Notes: generated by a model not told the origin, from the sequence alone. 64,000 nucleotides of DNA from an uncultured Clostridia bacterium (GCA_934754495.1 CAKVHW010000001.1:191015-255014), one strand, 5' to 3'. Positions 26,571 through 35,472 are shown, counted from the stretch's first letter. Translations and numbers: made by a program.

Positions 26571-27080
26571 TTAGTATTTTACATTTTCGTCAGTTTGTGG
26601 AATGCGGTCAACTGTTTTAAAATCGTGGTAAAGCATTTTCATATCTTTATCGAATTTTACATTGCCCATAATTTTCTTGCCATCTAGAACTGTAGGAAGC
26701 CATAGTAAATCGTCTTCAAGCATTCTCTCAAATGGCGGGTTTTTAATGTCAAACCAATTTGGTTTTATTTCTTCGGTTTCTTTAATTGTGCCTGAAAATT
26801 TAAAGCATTTATATATGTACATTTCCATATTTGCGTGTTCGCCTTTGTACCATAGGTCAAAATTTATTCTGCCCACTTGTAAATAATCTACAGGGGTTGC
26901 GCCAATTTCTTCTTGGCATTCCCTTATCATTGCTTGCTCAATTGTTTCGCCAGGGTCTTGTTTTCCACCTATTCCATTAAGCGTGCCTTTTGCAAAACCA
27001 CGTTTCTTTTCGCCAAGCAAAATTTTGTCGTCATTAATAAATAATGTTAAAGTTGTTCTAATTGTTTTCAAATTGTTCAT
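26571..27080 (-). CDS. NUDIX hydrolase, MTH1/8-oxo-dGTPase-like
   Basis: The 169-residue protein carries a full Nudix box GX5EX7REUXEEXGU (GGKQDPGE...RECQEEIGA, residues about 36-58). The segment FAKGTLNGIGGK resembles MTH1-type enzymes that hydrolyse oxidised purine nucleotides. That function is plausible but not proven by sequence. It has its own promoter and a leader of about 155 nt. Confidence 0.87.
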   Translation of the reverse strand: MNNLKTIRTTLTLFINDDKILLGEKKRGFAKGTLNGIGGKQDPGETIEQAMIRECQEEIGATPVDYLQVGRINFDLWYKGEHANMEMYIYKCFKFSGTIKETEEIKPNWFDIKNPPFERMLEDDLLWLPTVLDGKKIMGNVKFDKDMKMLYHDFKTVDRIPQTDENVKY

Positions 27081-27578
27081 ATTCTACTCCTAAAAAAAAT
27101 TTGTTTAAGCTGTTACGATTAACCTCCTTTCAAACTTACGCAAAAATAACACAGCCAAATTAATTTGCATGTATTTTTTTGCCATTCTTAAGAACTTAAT
27201 CTTCCATACTTAAACAAACGGAATGGTCGAATATTTGTACCTATATATTACAATACTTCCGCCCAACTGTCAACCCCTAATTTTTCTAAAGGTTATCAAC
27301 ACGACTACTTAAATATGTCACTTGATGATTTTTACAAATTAAGCTTAGAAAGAGCAGTGCAGATAAAATTATGGAGATAAAAAATGGTAAATATAATTTC
27401 CATTTTACATAGTTTAAATGGTTGTATGCTCAAATTTTAGGTTGATAAAACAACTGAGTTGTTTTTTAATTCTTGTTTACTATGGTGTTAAATTAAGCCA
27501 GTATTAAACGAAAAACTTTATTCTTGAATTTTGTATTATTTTGTGATATATTTATAATAATAACTGGAGGATGGTGTT
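27081..27578. other. Intergenic region with NUDIX leader and a coding-like remnant
   Basis: The right part of this 500-bp gap holds the NUDIX promoter. Its left part is the NUDIX leader, in which a 26-codon open frame (27185 down to 27105, minus) exists but lacks a ribosome site. On the plus strand, 27315-27380 could encode a 21-residue peptide starting MSLDDFYKLSLERA, which reads like the start of a decayed gene. Nothing else is recognised. Confidence 0.4.
27245..27273 (-). promoter_or_regulatory. NUDIX gene promoter
   Basis: On the minus strand: TTGACA (27273-27268), 17-nt spacer, TAATAT (27250-27245). Confidence 0.75.
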
Positions 27579-28433
27579 GTGAGAAATATCTTGATTTTGG
27601 CGTCGAATGTTAATTTTAAATTGGTGGATATTTTACGAATAATTGATGATAAGGAAGCAAATAGGATAGTAAATACTTCAAAAATTTTAAAGGAAAACTT
27701 AAGCAAGTGTAAAAATGCTCAGGTTTTTATGGTTGGCGACAGCAAAAGCGATTTAACGCTAGAACAGATTGGTCAAGTTCTTGAAAAACTAGATAAAAGC
27801 CAACATTAAACAATTATTTATAATGGACATGGTAAGGTTGGTGATACTGGGTTTGAGTTTGTTACAGGAGAAAACAAGACAATTAAAGTACAAGACATGT
27901 TTAATCTTATAAAATCCAAAAGAGGAAGTAATCCTGTAGATTTCTTTTCTACTGCTTGTTATGGTGGTGCAATGCACGAAGTTAGAGATTTATTGCCAGA
28001 TAAATCAGTTTTGGTTAATCTTACTGATGAAAAAATGGAAAATAATTGTGATGATTTTATGGATTTTGCCAGAAATTTTCCAACTGAAACCAAAGTTGAA
28101 CTAACAGCATCAAATCTTTTAAATTTATACTTGCAAACATCATTGATTAATAGGTTTTCCCCTTGCATATCAAAGAGCGGTGGTATGACATATAATCTAG
28201 ATTTAATGCTTCAAGATTTTATAGGAAGAAGACAACAAGTTGGTGATTTGCAAGATAAGGTGACAGAAGGTGTTTTGTTGCCTTCAACATTGAATGTTGT
28301 TTCTAAACTAAACATGGCGAAAAGCCAGTGGGATATTTACGCAAAAGATTATGGTAAAGCACTTTCCGTGGTGTTCACAGAAGAAATGCCTAAAATTGCG
28401 AGATATAATAACATATCTTATAAAAATAGATAA
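27579..28433 (+). pseudogene. Caspase-like (clan CD) cysteine peptidase gene interrupted by one in-frame stop
   Basis: A GTG start with CTGGAGG 8 nt upstream opens a frame of 76 codons that ends at TAA (27807-27809). The same frame then continues without a break to 28433. The second part begins TIIYNGHGK and later has FFSTACYGGA, the His-Gly and Ala-Cys pair of clan CD peptidases (caspase, gingipain, clostripain and C80 families). Without the stop the protein would be about 284 residues. There is no signal peptide, so a cytosolic caspase-like protease is inferred. It is either a recent pseudogene or a gene needing read-through. The exact peptidase family is not clear. Confidence 0.7.
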
Positions 28434-28469
28434 ATTAAGTTTATATAGTGTTGAGTAATATATGTTATA

Positions 28470-28503
28470 AAAGCCGAGACTAATATTAGCCTCGGCTTTT
28501 TGT
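28470..28503 (+). terminator. Terminator of the caspase-like gene
   Basis: AAGCCGAG pairs with CTCGGCTT, followed by TTT; it overlaps the beginning of the duplicated block. Confidence 0.85.
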
Positions 28504-28512
28504 GAGTTTTAT

Positions 28513-28552
28513 AAAAAAATTCCTAAGGTGATTTAGAAATTTCAACTGGTGC
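28513..28552. repeat. Distal copy of the tRNA-Leu 3' end and terminator
   Basis: This 40-bp block is identical to 29070-29109, where it forms the last bases of tRNA-Leu (including CCA) and its terminator. Looser similarity extends another 10 bp to the left. It is a vestigial tRNA end with no tRNA attached. Confidence 0.85.
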
Positions 28553-28637
28553 ACCAAAAAAGGACTAAATTGAAACCAAAATGTTTGATTTAGTCTTATT
28601 GTTATAGTAAAATAATAGATGTAAAAGGGGAAACGAT

Positions 28638-29015
28638 ATGGATGTTGTAGGAAAATTTAAAAACGGAACTGTTGTTGTTTCAAATTTGAAAACCGAAGAG
28701 GGCGAACACAAATGTCATTTTAACTTTGACATTACTTTTGATATGGACTGTTTTTCATACACATATCATTTTGGCGAAACAGTGTACTTTAGTATGTATG
28801 ATTTCATAGACGGAAAACAAGAAAAGTTGCAAGACGAAAACTCTATGGATAATTACTTGGAACTAACTAAAGATTATTTCGGCATAACTGTAAATCAAAA
28901 AGGTTGCAATTTGAATATTAAAGTGCTTTTTGATTTGTGGGACGACAAAGAAAAATTTGATGATTTCTTAATAGAACTTAAAGCCTGTTGCGACATTATT
29001 TTAGAGCAAAAATAG
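28638..29015 (+). CDS. Uncharacterised 125-residue acidic protein on the duplicated segment
   Basis: A small, acidic, beta-rich soluble protein with four Cys and many aromatic residues (for example YTYHFGETVYFSMYDF, about 41-56). I recognise no family. AAGGGG precedes the ATG and a terminator follows. It is the only gene between the two copies of the tRNA-Leu 3' end, so it may be cargo left by a former insertion. Confidence 0.7.
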   Translation: MDVVGKFKNGTVVVSNLKTEEGEHKCHFNFDITFDMDCFSYTYHFGETVYFSMYDFIDGKQEKLQDENSMDNYLELTKDYFGITVNQKGCNLNIKVLFDLWDDKEKFDDFLIELKACCDIILEQK

Positions 29016-29025
29016 AAAAATTTAT

Positions 29026-29057
29026 AGCACTTAAAACTTAATTTAAGTGCTTTTTTG
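29026..29057 (+). terminator. Terminator of the 125-residue protein gene
   Basis: GCACTTAA and TTAAGTGC form the stem, followed by TTTTTT. Confidence 0.85.
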
Positions 29058-29069
29058 TGGGTTTTTATA

Positions 29070-29109
29070 AAAAAAATTCCTAAGGTGATTTAGAAATTTC
29101 AACTGGTGC
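29070..29109 (-). repeat. tRNA-Leu 3' end and terminator (proximal copy of the repeat)
   Basis: On the minus strand the block reads through GCACCA, then AAATTTCTAA and TTAGGAATTT (10-bp stem, one wobble) and a T run. It is therefore the intrinsic terminator of tRNA-Leu. The identical copy lies 557 bp away. Confidence 0.85.
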
Positions 29110-29189
29110 CGAAGGTGGGGGTCGAACCCACATGAAGTTGCCCTCGCAAGATTTTGAGTCTTGTGCGTCTGCCATTCCGCCACTTCGGC
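29104..29189 (-). tRNA. tRNA-Leu (anticodon CAA)
   Basis: Acceptor GCCGAAG pairs with CTTCGGC, discriminator A, and CCA is encoded. The anticodon loop CTCAAAA lies on stem CAAGA/TCTTG, giving anticodon CAA (codon UUG). The long variable arm typical of tRNA-Leu is present and the TTCGA arm is intact. Confidence 0.97.
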
Positions 29190-29210
29190 ATATTTTTAAA
29201 TTGCAGTGAT

Positions 29211-29239
29211 AGTATAAAGCAAATTATAGTGTATGTCAA
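29211..29239 (-). promoter_or_regulatory. tRNA-Leu promoter
   Basis: On the minus strand: TTGACA (29239-29234), 17-nt spacer, TATACT (29216-29211). Confidence 0.8.
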
Positions 29240-29326
29240 GAAAATTTGTTAAATTTGGCTTATATTGTTTTGTGGTTAACATTAAAAATGCAATTTTATG
29301 TGCTAAAATGTAAAAACAAAAAATGT

Positions 29327-29355
29327 TTGTAAATATACTCATTTTAGGTTATAAT
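29327..29355 (+). promoter_or_regulatory. polA promoter
   Basis: TTGTAA (29327-29332), 17-nt spacer, TATAAT (29350-29355). Confidence 0.65.
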
Positions 29356-29382
29356 TAAATAACAATATTTTGGAGATTCTGT

Positions 29383-31926
29383 ATGGAAAAGTTTGTAATT
29401 ATAGACGGCAATAATATTATGTGTAGGTCGTATTATGCATTGCCACGTCTTGCCAATTTTGAAGGCCAAATAAGCAATGGTGTGTTTGGTTTTTGTAATA
29501 TTTTGGTTAAGATTATACGTGATGTAAAACCTAAATACATTGCTGTGGCATTTGATAGTGCTAAGAAAAATTTTAGACACTCAATATATGAACAATATAA
29601 AGGACAACGTCGCCCAACACCACAGGAACTTATTGATCAATTCCCAATGTTGAAAGAAATTTTGGGATATATGAACATAACTGCAGTAGAACAACATGGA
29701 TTGGAGGCGGACGACCTTATTGGCTGTTTGAGTAGAAAATATGATGTTGAAAATATTATAATAACCACCGATAAAGATTGTCTACAGCTTATAAACAAAA
29801 ACACATTTATAATGCAACCGCAAAAAGGCATTACCGAAACTGAACTGGTAGATGAGAAAGTTTTAAAAGAAAAAATGGGCATTTGCCCACGACAGATTAT
29901 TGACTTTAAGGGTCTTGCTGGTGACCCTAGTGACAACATTCCTGGAGTTATGGGGGTAGGCGAAAAAACAGCAATAGACTTACTGCAAAAATACGATACT
30001 GTAGAAGGTGTGTATGAAAATATCGACAAAACAACAGGTAAGCTAAGAGAAAAGCTTGAAATAAGCAAAGACGATGCTTTTATGTCTAAAAAACTTGCCA
30101 CTATTGTAACAGATGCGGAACTTCCATATCAACTTTCCGACTTTGAATACAGCTTTCCTTTTAATGCAGATGTATTAAGACTGTTTAAAAAATATCAATT
30201 TAATTCACTATTAAAACACCCAGAACTATTTACAGAAAACATGGTGCAGGAAGAAAAAATTGAAGTAATTAAAATAGATGATGAATTAAAACAAAAAGAC
30301 CTTGTAAACAAACTATCCAAGTCAAAGGAATTTGCTTTTACACTTGATGAAAAATCACTTAATGTGTCTATTGGTAAAGAAGAATATAAAATAAGCTTTA
30401 CTCAAAATCTTTTAGATATTGGATTAGATTATTTAAAAGTATTAAATGTGTTTAAGTCAATACTAGAAAATAGCAAAATTGAAAAGATTGTGTTTGACTA
30501 TAAGAAATTAAAACACACTCTTCATGATAATGGTATAGAACTAAACGGTGTAACATTTGATTGTTTGATTGCAAGATATTTGATTAATGCCAACGGAAAT
30601 AATAGTGTTAATTATTTAGATGTTGTTAATGAAAACCTTCTTAATGTGGAAAATTCAGCATCAAATCTATACATTCTAAAAGAAAGATATCTTAAGAAAA
30701 TGGAAGAACTTGACACAAAACATGTGTTTTATGACATTGAAATGCCACTTGTTGACATTTTGTATAATATGGAAATACAAGGTGTTGAAATCGACAAAAC
30801 AGAGTTGTCTTCCTTGGAAGCAAAATATGAAACAAAAATAAATGAACTTACTGCTGAAATTTATGAACTTGCTGGTAAGAAATTTAATATAAATAGCCCA
30901 AAGCAGTTGGGTGAAGTTTTGTTTGATGATTTAAAAATAAAGTCTTACAACAACAAAAAGAAAAGCACTAATGCGCAAGTACTAAGTGATATTGTTGGAG
31001 CTCACCCAATTGTACAAAAAATTATCGACTATAGATTTGTTAGTAAAATATACACAACATATTTACTTGCATATAAAGACATTGTTAAGAATGGAAAAAT
31101 TTATACTGTATTTAATCAAACCCTAACTTCTACCGGTAGACTAAGTAGTAGTGAACCAAATCTACAAAATATTCCAGTTAGAAGTGAAGAAGGGAAATTG
31201 CTTCGAAAGATGTTTATATCGTCTTTTAAAGGTGGCAAGATTGTTGATGCTGATTACAATCAAATTGAACTAAGATTGCTTGCAAGTTTTTCTGGTGATG
31301 AAAAGCTTATTAATGCCTACGCAAACGGTGTAGATATTCATGCCCTTACTGCAAGTGAAGTTTTTGGAATTCCGCTTGAAATGGTTACACCTGAAATTAG
31401 AAGAAATGCAAAAGCTATAAACTTTGGCATTGTGTACGGAATGAGTGACTTCGGTCTTAGCCAAAACATTGGCGTAACACGAAATGAAGCCGCCACATAT
31501 ATTAAAAAATATTTTGAAAGATATCCTAAGATTAAGGAGTATATGGATAGTAATATTGAGTTTTGCAAACAACACGGTTATGTAAAAACAATGTTTGGTC
31601 GTGTTAGATATATTCCAGAAATTAATGACTCTAATTACAACATGCGAATGTTTGGCGAACGTGCTGCAATGAATATGCCGTTGCAGGGTAGTGCCAGCGA
31701 CATAATTAAGCTTGCAATGATTGGAGTATTTAGAGAACTTGAAAAACAAAATTTAAAAAGCAAACTTGTGCTTCAGGTTCATGACGAACTTGTAATAGAC
31801 ACCCACCCTGACGAAGTGGAAGCGGTTAAGAATATTTTAAAAACCGTAATGGAAAATGTTGTTAAACTAAAAGTAAAACTACTTACCAGTGTAGAAGTTG
31901 GTGACACATGGTATGATGCACACTAA
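29383..31926 (+). CDS. polA: DNA polymerase I
   Basis: This 847-residue repair and replication polymerase has a 5'-nuclease domain (about 1-290, with LEADDLIG and the GVMGVGEKTA helix-hairpin-helix). A degenerate 3'-5' exonuclease-like domain follows (about 300-480). The polymerase domain has motif A (DADYNQIELR near 621), motif B (RRNAKAINFG near 673) and motif C (QVHDE near 797). The exonuclease Asp-x-Glu site is replaced (FTLDEKS), so proofreading should be absent, as in many Firmicutes. The next gene starts 18 nt later and is probably co-transcribed. Confidence 0.97.
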   Translation: MEKFVIIDGNNIMCRSYYALPRLANFEGQISNGVFGFCNILVKIIRDVKPKYIAVAFDSAKKNFRHSIYEQYKGQRRPTPQELIDQFPMLKEILGYMNITAVEQHGLEADDLIGCLSRKYDVENIIITTDKDCLQLINKNTFIMQPQKGITETELVDEKVLKEKMGICPRQIIDFKGLAGDPSDNIPGVMGVGEKTAIDLLQKYDTVEGVYENIDKTTGKLREKLEISKDDAFMSKKLATIVTDAELPYQLSDFEYSFPFNADVLRLFKKYQFNSLLKHPELFTENMVQEEKIEVIKIDDELKQKDLVNKLSKSKEFAFTLDEKSLNVSIGKEEYKISFTQNLLDIGLDYLKVLNVFKSILENSKIEKIVFDYKKLKHTLHDNGIELNGVTFDCLIARYLINANGNNSVNYLDVVNENLLNVENSASNLYILKERYLKKMEELDTKHVFYDIEMPLVDILYNMEIQGVEIDKTELSSLEAKYETKINELTAEIYELAGKKFNINSPKQLGEVLFDDLKIKSYNNKKKSTNAQVLSDIVGAHPIVQKIIDYRFVSKIYTTYLLAYKDIVKNGKIYTVFNQTLTSTGRLSSSEPNLQNIPVRSEEGKLLRKMFISSFKGGKIVDADYNQIELRLLASFSGDEKLINAYANGVDIHALTASEVFGIPLEMVTPEIRRNAKAINFGIVYGMSDFGLSQNIGVTRNEAATYIKKYFERYPKIKEYMDSNIEFCKQHGYVKTMFGRVRYIPEINDSNYNMRMFGERAAMNMPLQGSASDIIKLAMIGVFRELEKQNLKSKLVLQVHDELVIDTHPDEVEAVKNILKTVMENVVKLKVKLLTSVEVGDTWYDAH

Positions 31927-31944
31927 TATATAAATGGAGAAGAA

Positions 31945-32817
31945 ATGAACAAATGTAAAATGTGTCCAAGGAATTGTGGCGCAGATAGAAATAATGGCTG
32001 TGGTGTATGCGGTGCAAATTTTAGACTAAAAGTTGCAAAAGTCATGTTGCATAACTGGGAAGAACCTTGTATAAGCCTTGGGAAAGGAAGCGGTGCAATA
32101 TTTTTTAGTAATTGCCCACTAAAATGCATATTTTGCCAAAACTATGAAATAAGCCAACTTGGCAATGGTAAAGAGATTGGTGTGGATGACCTTGTAATGT
32201 GGTTTAAACGACTTGAAAAAATGGGTGCTGAGAATATAAACCTTGTTTCACCTACTCAGTATACAGACCAAATTATAAAAGCACTAAAACAATATAAACC
32301 ACACATTCCAGTGGTTTGGAATACAAATAGTTATGAAAAACCAGAAGTTCTTGACAAATTGCAGGGGCTTGTTGACATATTCCTTGCGGATTTAAAGTAT
32401 TGTGGCTCTAAATTTTCGACCGAGTTTTCAGGAGTTGCTGATTACTTTAATGTGGCCACTAAGGCTATTTTAAAAATGCGAGAACTTGTGCCCAGTGATG
32501 AGTTTTATGGTGATAAAATGGTTAAGGGGTTAATAGTAAGACACCTTGTTTTACCGGGGTGTATTGAAGATAGTAAATGTGTATTAGACTGGATTAAAAA
32601 TAATTTAGGCACTAATACAATTGTTTCGGTTATGAATCAATATGTACCTTATTACAAGGCAAAAAATCACAAACAGCTTGGTAGAAAAGTTACTGCAAGA
32701 GAGTATTCTGCTGTTTGTGATTATGCACTTAATTTAGGTTTTGAAAATGGGTACTTCCAATCAGGTGAGAGTGCTTGTGAAAGTTATATTCCTAATTTTA
32801 CTACATTCCTTGATTAA
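31945..32817 (+). CDS. PflX-like radical SAM protein
   Basis: The 290-residue protein has the radical SAM cluster motif CPLKCIFC (near residues 57-64) and a preceding Cys-rich N-terminus (CKMCPRNCG...CGVCG). The segment WEEPCISLGKGSGAIFFSNC is typical of the PflX group, homologues of pyruvate formate-lyase activating enzymes whose role is unknown. A glycyl radical enzyme partner is not adjacent. It follows polA with GGAG close to the ATG. Its last 17 bp overlap the end of the convergent gene. Confidence 0.88.
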   Translation: MNKCKMCPRNCGADRNNGCGVCGANFRLKVAKVMLHNWEEPCISLGKGSGAIFFSNCPLKCIFCQNYEISQLGNGKEIGVDDLVMWFKRLEKMGAENINLVSPTQYTDQIIKALKQYKPHIPVVWNTNSYEKPEVLDKLQGLVDIFLADLKYCGSKFSTEFSGVADYFNVATKAILKMRELVPSDEFYGDKMVKGLIVRHLVLPGCIEDSKCVLDWIKNNLGTNTIVSVMNQYVPYYKAKNHKQLGRKVTAREYSAVCDYALNLGFENGYFQSGESACESYIPNFTTFLD

Positions 32818-33589
32818 AACTTATTTTGTTGGAGTTTACGTTTAGTGTTAATCCGGTTTTCTGTGATAAGGCTTTAATAAAATCTGTAAATATTGATGGC
32901 ACGTATTTTTCAAAATCCATGTTGTTTGATTCATTTGTTGCGTCAATTAATTGAGCCGAAAGTTTTTGGTCTAGATTGTTTATTATTGTTGAAAGTGGTG
33001 TTATTGCACCACTTTTTATTTTGCTGTTGCTAATAATGTATACACGTGCAGGAAGTGATGACATGTTCATGCTTTTGCTTGGAAACATCTTACTTAAATC
33101 CATGGTGCATACAAGTTTTAGGTTGTAGCCATCGCTATCGGCGGTTACGGTGATTTGTTTTAATATGGTGTTAAAAGTGTCGCCGTATGAAATGTAAATC
33201 TCGTTGTAAAGAGAGCCTAGTTCGTTTGGTGTTGCGCTTAGTCCACTGGTTACTGCTATAGTTGGGTTGCTAAATTTACCATAACTTGCCAATCCGTCTT
33301 CCATAATGTCCCAAGCACTATCAGTGATTTTTTGCTTTATATTTGTGTTGTCGCTGTCTATAATTGGGTTGTCTATAAATAGTGATGTGTCAACTTCTTT
33401 AGTAAGCTCTTGCAATGCCTTAAAGTCGCTACCCTTAAGTTCATCAGCGATACTTTTCCCGGCAAGTGCAATAGCAACAACTATTGTGATTAACAATAAT
33501 ATTTTAGTTGAAATGTTTATAAAGAGTGATTCTTTTTCAGCAGGTGTTCGTTTTCTTTTTTCAGTTTGCTTTTTTTTAAATAGTTTCAT
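32801..33589 (-). CDS. Membrane-anchored extracytoplasmic protein of unknown function
   Basis: This 262-residue protein has a Lys/Arg-rich N-terminus and one membrane helix (about 25-45), followed by about 215 residues predicted outside the membrane. No lipobox and no recognised domain. The ATG at 33589 has AGGTGG upstream and overlaps the last 14 nt of the nuclease gene, so the two form an operon. Its 3' end overlaps the radical SAM gene by 17 bp with no terminator between them, an unusually tight convergent pair. Confidence 0.7.
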   Translation of the reverse strand: MKLFKKKQTEKRKRTPAEKESLFINISTKILLLITIVVAIALAGKSIADELKGSDFKALQELTKEVDTSLFIDNPIIDSDNTNIKQKITDSAWDIMEDGLASYGKFSNPTIAVTSGLSATPNELGSLYNEIYISYGDTFNTILKQITVTADSDGYNLKLVCTMDLSKMFPSKSMNMSSLPARVYIISNSKIKSGAITPLSTIINNLDQKLSAQLIDATNESNNMDFEKYVPSIFTDFIKALSQKTGLTLNVNSNKISFNQGM

Positions 33590-34058
33590 TTTCCACCTTT
33601 TGCAATATGGTTTCAATAAGTTCCTTGTTTTGATTTTTGTTGTTTTTTAATATTTTGCTTAAAGTTGAGCGATCTATTAAGCCAACATGTAACTCGCTTG
33701 CAAGAATTTGTGCTGGTTTTGAAAAATTCCAGTTTGTCACAACAATTGTGTGAGTGCATTTGTAATAACTTTTTCCGCTATATGCTTCTTGAACTGCACT
33801 GTTTGAAATGTTGTGTTTGTAATATAGTTTTGCCTGAATTCCAAGCCTAACGTTCCCCTTGCATGCAATTATGTCAATTCCGTTGTCGCCAGTGATTGGG
33901 GTGGTGCTGGTTTTAAAGCCTAGATATTTAAAAATGTCTTCAATGAATTGTTCAAAGTCTAATCCATTTAAACTATCAATGTTTGTAATGTTTATGGTTT
34001 TTAAAAACTTAGAAAACTTGATAGTAAATATCTGATTTTTTACAAAACTAAACAGCAT
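33576..34058 (-). CDS. Mrr-like restriction endonuclease-fold nuclease
   Basis: The 160-residue protein is an Mrr_cat-type PD-(D/E)XK domain. LDFEQFIEDIFKYLGFKTS is followed by GDNGIDII (catalytic Asp) and GIQAKLYY (the Q-x-K pair), then SNSAVQEAYSGKSYYKC. Such proteins cut modified or foreign DNA, or act on DNA in other ways. Here it is alone apart from the downstream membrane protein, with which it overlaps. No methyltransferase is nearby, so type IV-like restriction is possible but unproven. Confidence 0.85.
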   Translation of the reverse strand: MLFSFVKNQIFTIKFSKFLKTINITNIDSLNGLDFEQFIEDIFKYLGFKTSTTPITGDNGIDIIACKGNVRLGIQAKLYYKHNISNSAVQEAYSGKSYYKCTHTIVVTNWNFSKPAQILASELHVGLIDRSTLSKILKNNKNQNKELIETILQKVENETI

Positions 34059-34114
34059 TTTCTTCCCACTTTTTGTTTATTATATCAAATAAAATATAAA
34101 TAAAAAAGAAATTA

Positions 34115-34143
34115 TTGCCATATGACAAAGTTTTGTGTATAAT
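34115..34143 (+). promoter_or_regulatory. tRNA-Ser(GGA) promoter
   Basis: TTGCCA (34115-34120), 17-nt spacer, TATAAT (34138-34143), about 32 bp before the tRNA. Confidence 0.7.
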
Positions 34144-34175
34144 AATTATGCTCAATTTTAATTGGCTTTATATGT

Positions 34176-34263
34176 GCAGAGATGTCGGAGTGGTCTAACG
34201 AGCACGATTGGAAATCGTGTGATGTGAAAGCATCCGAGGGTTCAAATCCCTCTCTCTGCGCCA
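34176..34263 (+). tRNA. tRNA-Ser (anticodon GGA)
   Basis: Acceptor GCAGAGA pairs with TCTCTGC, discriminator G, and CCA is encoded. The anticodon loop TTGGAAA on CACGA/TCGTG gives GGA. The long variable arm and the TTCAAAT T-loop are present. Confidence 0.97.
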
Positions 34264-34321
34264 AATAACTATGATAAGAATCTTGTTTAAATTATTTTGT
34301 GTTTGTTTGAGGAGGTAAGAA

Positions 34322-34849
34322 GTGCTTAAAATTGATAAAAATTGCTGGATTGTTTATAACCAAAACAACACATTGGTAACAATAGAAGTTGCTAATAGAG
34401 ATAACTATAAGTCCTTGAGTAAAATAAAAGGATATAACGAAAAGTCAATCCTTGATAATGAATACGATAATGCAGATTATGTTTTGCTTTGGGATATTTG
34501 GGATAATAAATCTAATATAACAAATGAAGAAATAAAACAAAATATAGACAAAAAATTGAGTTTGAAAGATTATTTGACTTTAAAATATAAAACAAGCACT
34601 TTTAACCGAATTGCCGATTTCTATTTGACTGTGGGTGGTCAATTAATGCAACATAGTTATAATAAAGAAGTTATTGACTTGGTATATAACACGGTTTGTT
34701 CGCATTTTGAGAAAACTGCAAGATGTTGGCGATATCAATTTCAATCAATGGGTTCTACGTATTGCACAAGAGATCAAGCAAAACAAGTTTTGAATACCTT
34801 TGAACAAATGGAAAAGGCTAAATCCAATAATAGTGATTTACTGAAATAA
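34322..34849 (+). CDS. Uncharacterised 175-residue protein downstream of tRNA-Ser
   Basis: The GTG start is set by GAGGAGGT 6 nt upstream. The soluble, charged protein has a strand-rich N-terminus (WIVYNQNNTLVTIEVANR) and a helical C-terminal half with a Cys/Trp/His cluster (HFEKTARCWRYQF). I recognise no family. It lies 58 bp behind tRNA-Ser with no clear promoter of its own, so it may be read from the tRNA promoter. Confidence 0.65.
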   Translation: MLKIDKNCWIVYNQNNTLVTIEVANRDNYKSLSKIKGYNEKSILDNEYDNADYVLLWDIWDNKSNITNEEIKQNIDKKLSLKDYLTLKYKTSTFNRIADFYLTVGGQLMQHSYNKEVIDLVYNTVCSHFEKTARCWRYQFQSMGSTYCTRDQAKQVLNTFEQMEKAKSNNSDLLK

Positions 34850-34916
34850 AAACATTGAATTTTTTTCAGTAATTTTATATGTCATAAATTACAACCGCTT
34901 TGAATAAAATAGTAAT

Positions 34917-35375
34917 ATGGAAAATAAATTAAAACATCAAATTTGGGCGGTTGTTGGTGTTGTTATAACGGCAGTGCTTGGAAGTGTTTTTGTGAATTTA
35001 GGAATGGGTTGGTTTAATGGATTAATTAAACCTAGCCAATGGGTTCCAAACTTTGTAATTCCTACTGTGTGGACAATAATATACTTGCTAGTGGCAATAT
35101 ACATGGTGTTATTGTCAAAAAGTAGCAAATTTTACAAAGATAATATTGTTTTGTTTGTTGCAAACGGAATACTTAATGTTTTGTGGTGTTTTGTTTTCTT
35201 TACTTTACATCATACATTTTTAGGTGTTGTGGTTATTGTAATCAATGCTGTGCTTGGTTATATGTTATACTTAAAACAAGAAAAAGATAATTGGCTAGCC
35301 AAGGCATTATTAATTTATCCAATTTGGCTTACAATAGCAACCTTGTTAAATACTGCGATGTGGATTTTAAATTAA
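34917..35375 (+). CDS. tspO: TspO/MBR-family membrane protein
   Basis: The 152-residue protein with five membrane helices matches the tryptophan-rich sensory protein/translocator family: IKPSQWVPNFVIPTVWTIIY at the first loop and helix 2, ILNVLWCFVFF in helix 3, and the ending IATLLNTAMWILN. Family members bind tetrapyrroles and related ligands. The ribosome site is weak. A terminator-like hairpin follows. Confidence 0.92.
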   Translation: MENKLKHQIWAVVGVVITAVLGSVFVNLGMGWFNGLIKPSQWVPNFVIPTVWTIIYLLVAIYMVLLSKSSKFYKDNIVLFVANGILNVLWCFVFFTLHHTFLGVVVIVINAVLGYMLYLKQEKDNWLAKALLIYPIWLTIATLLNTAMWILN

Positions 35376-35412
35376 ATTAATATTGTAGTTAAATATAAAT
35401 AATGAAAAAAAC

Positions 35413-35442
35413 TAAAACGATGTTGAAAGATGTCGTTTTTTT
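35413..35442 (+). terminator. Terminator after tspO
   Basis: AAAACGATGT and ATGTCGTTTT pair (two wobbles) around TGAAAG, followed by a T run. Confidence 0.7.
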
Positions 35443-35472
35443 ATTTTTGTTTTAATTAAAATAATTTTATGC

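Noticed and set aside
27105..27185. A 26-codon leader peptide before the NUDIX gene
   Set aside because: There is no ribosome site before its ATG and no repeated codon pattern that would suggest attenuation.
27579..28433. TAA reassignment or recoding as a general feature of the organism
   Set aside because: All other genes in the window end normally at TAA, TAG or TGA without in-frame interruptions, so the single stop in the caspase-like gene is local.
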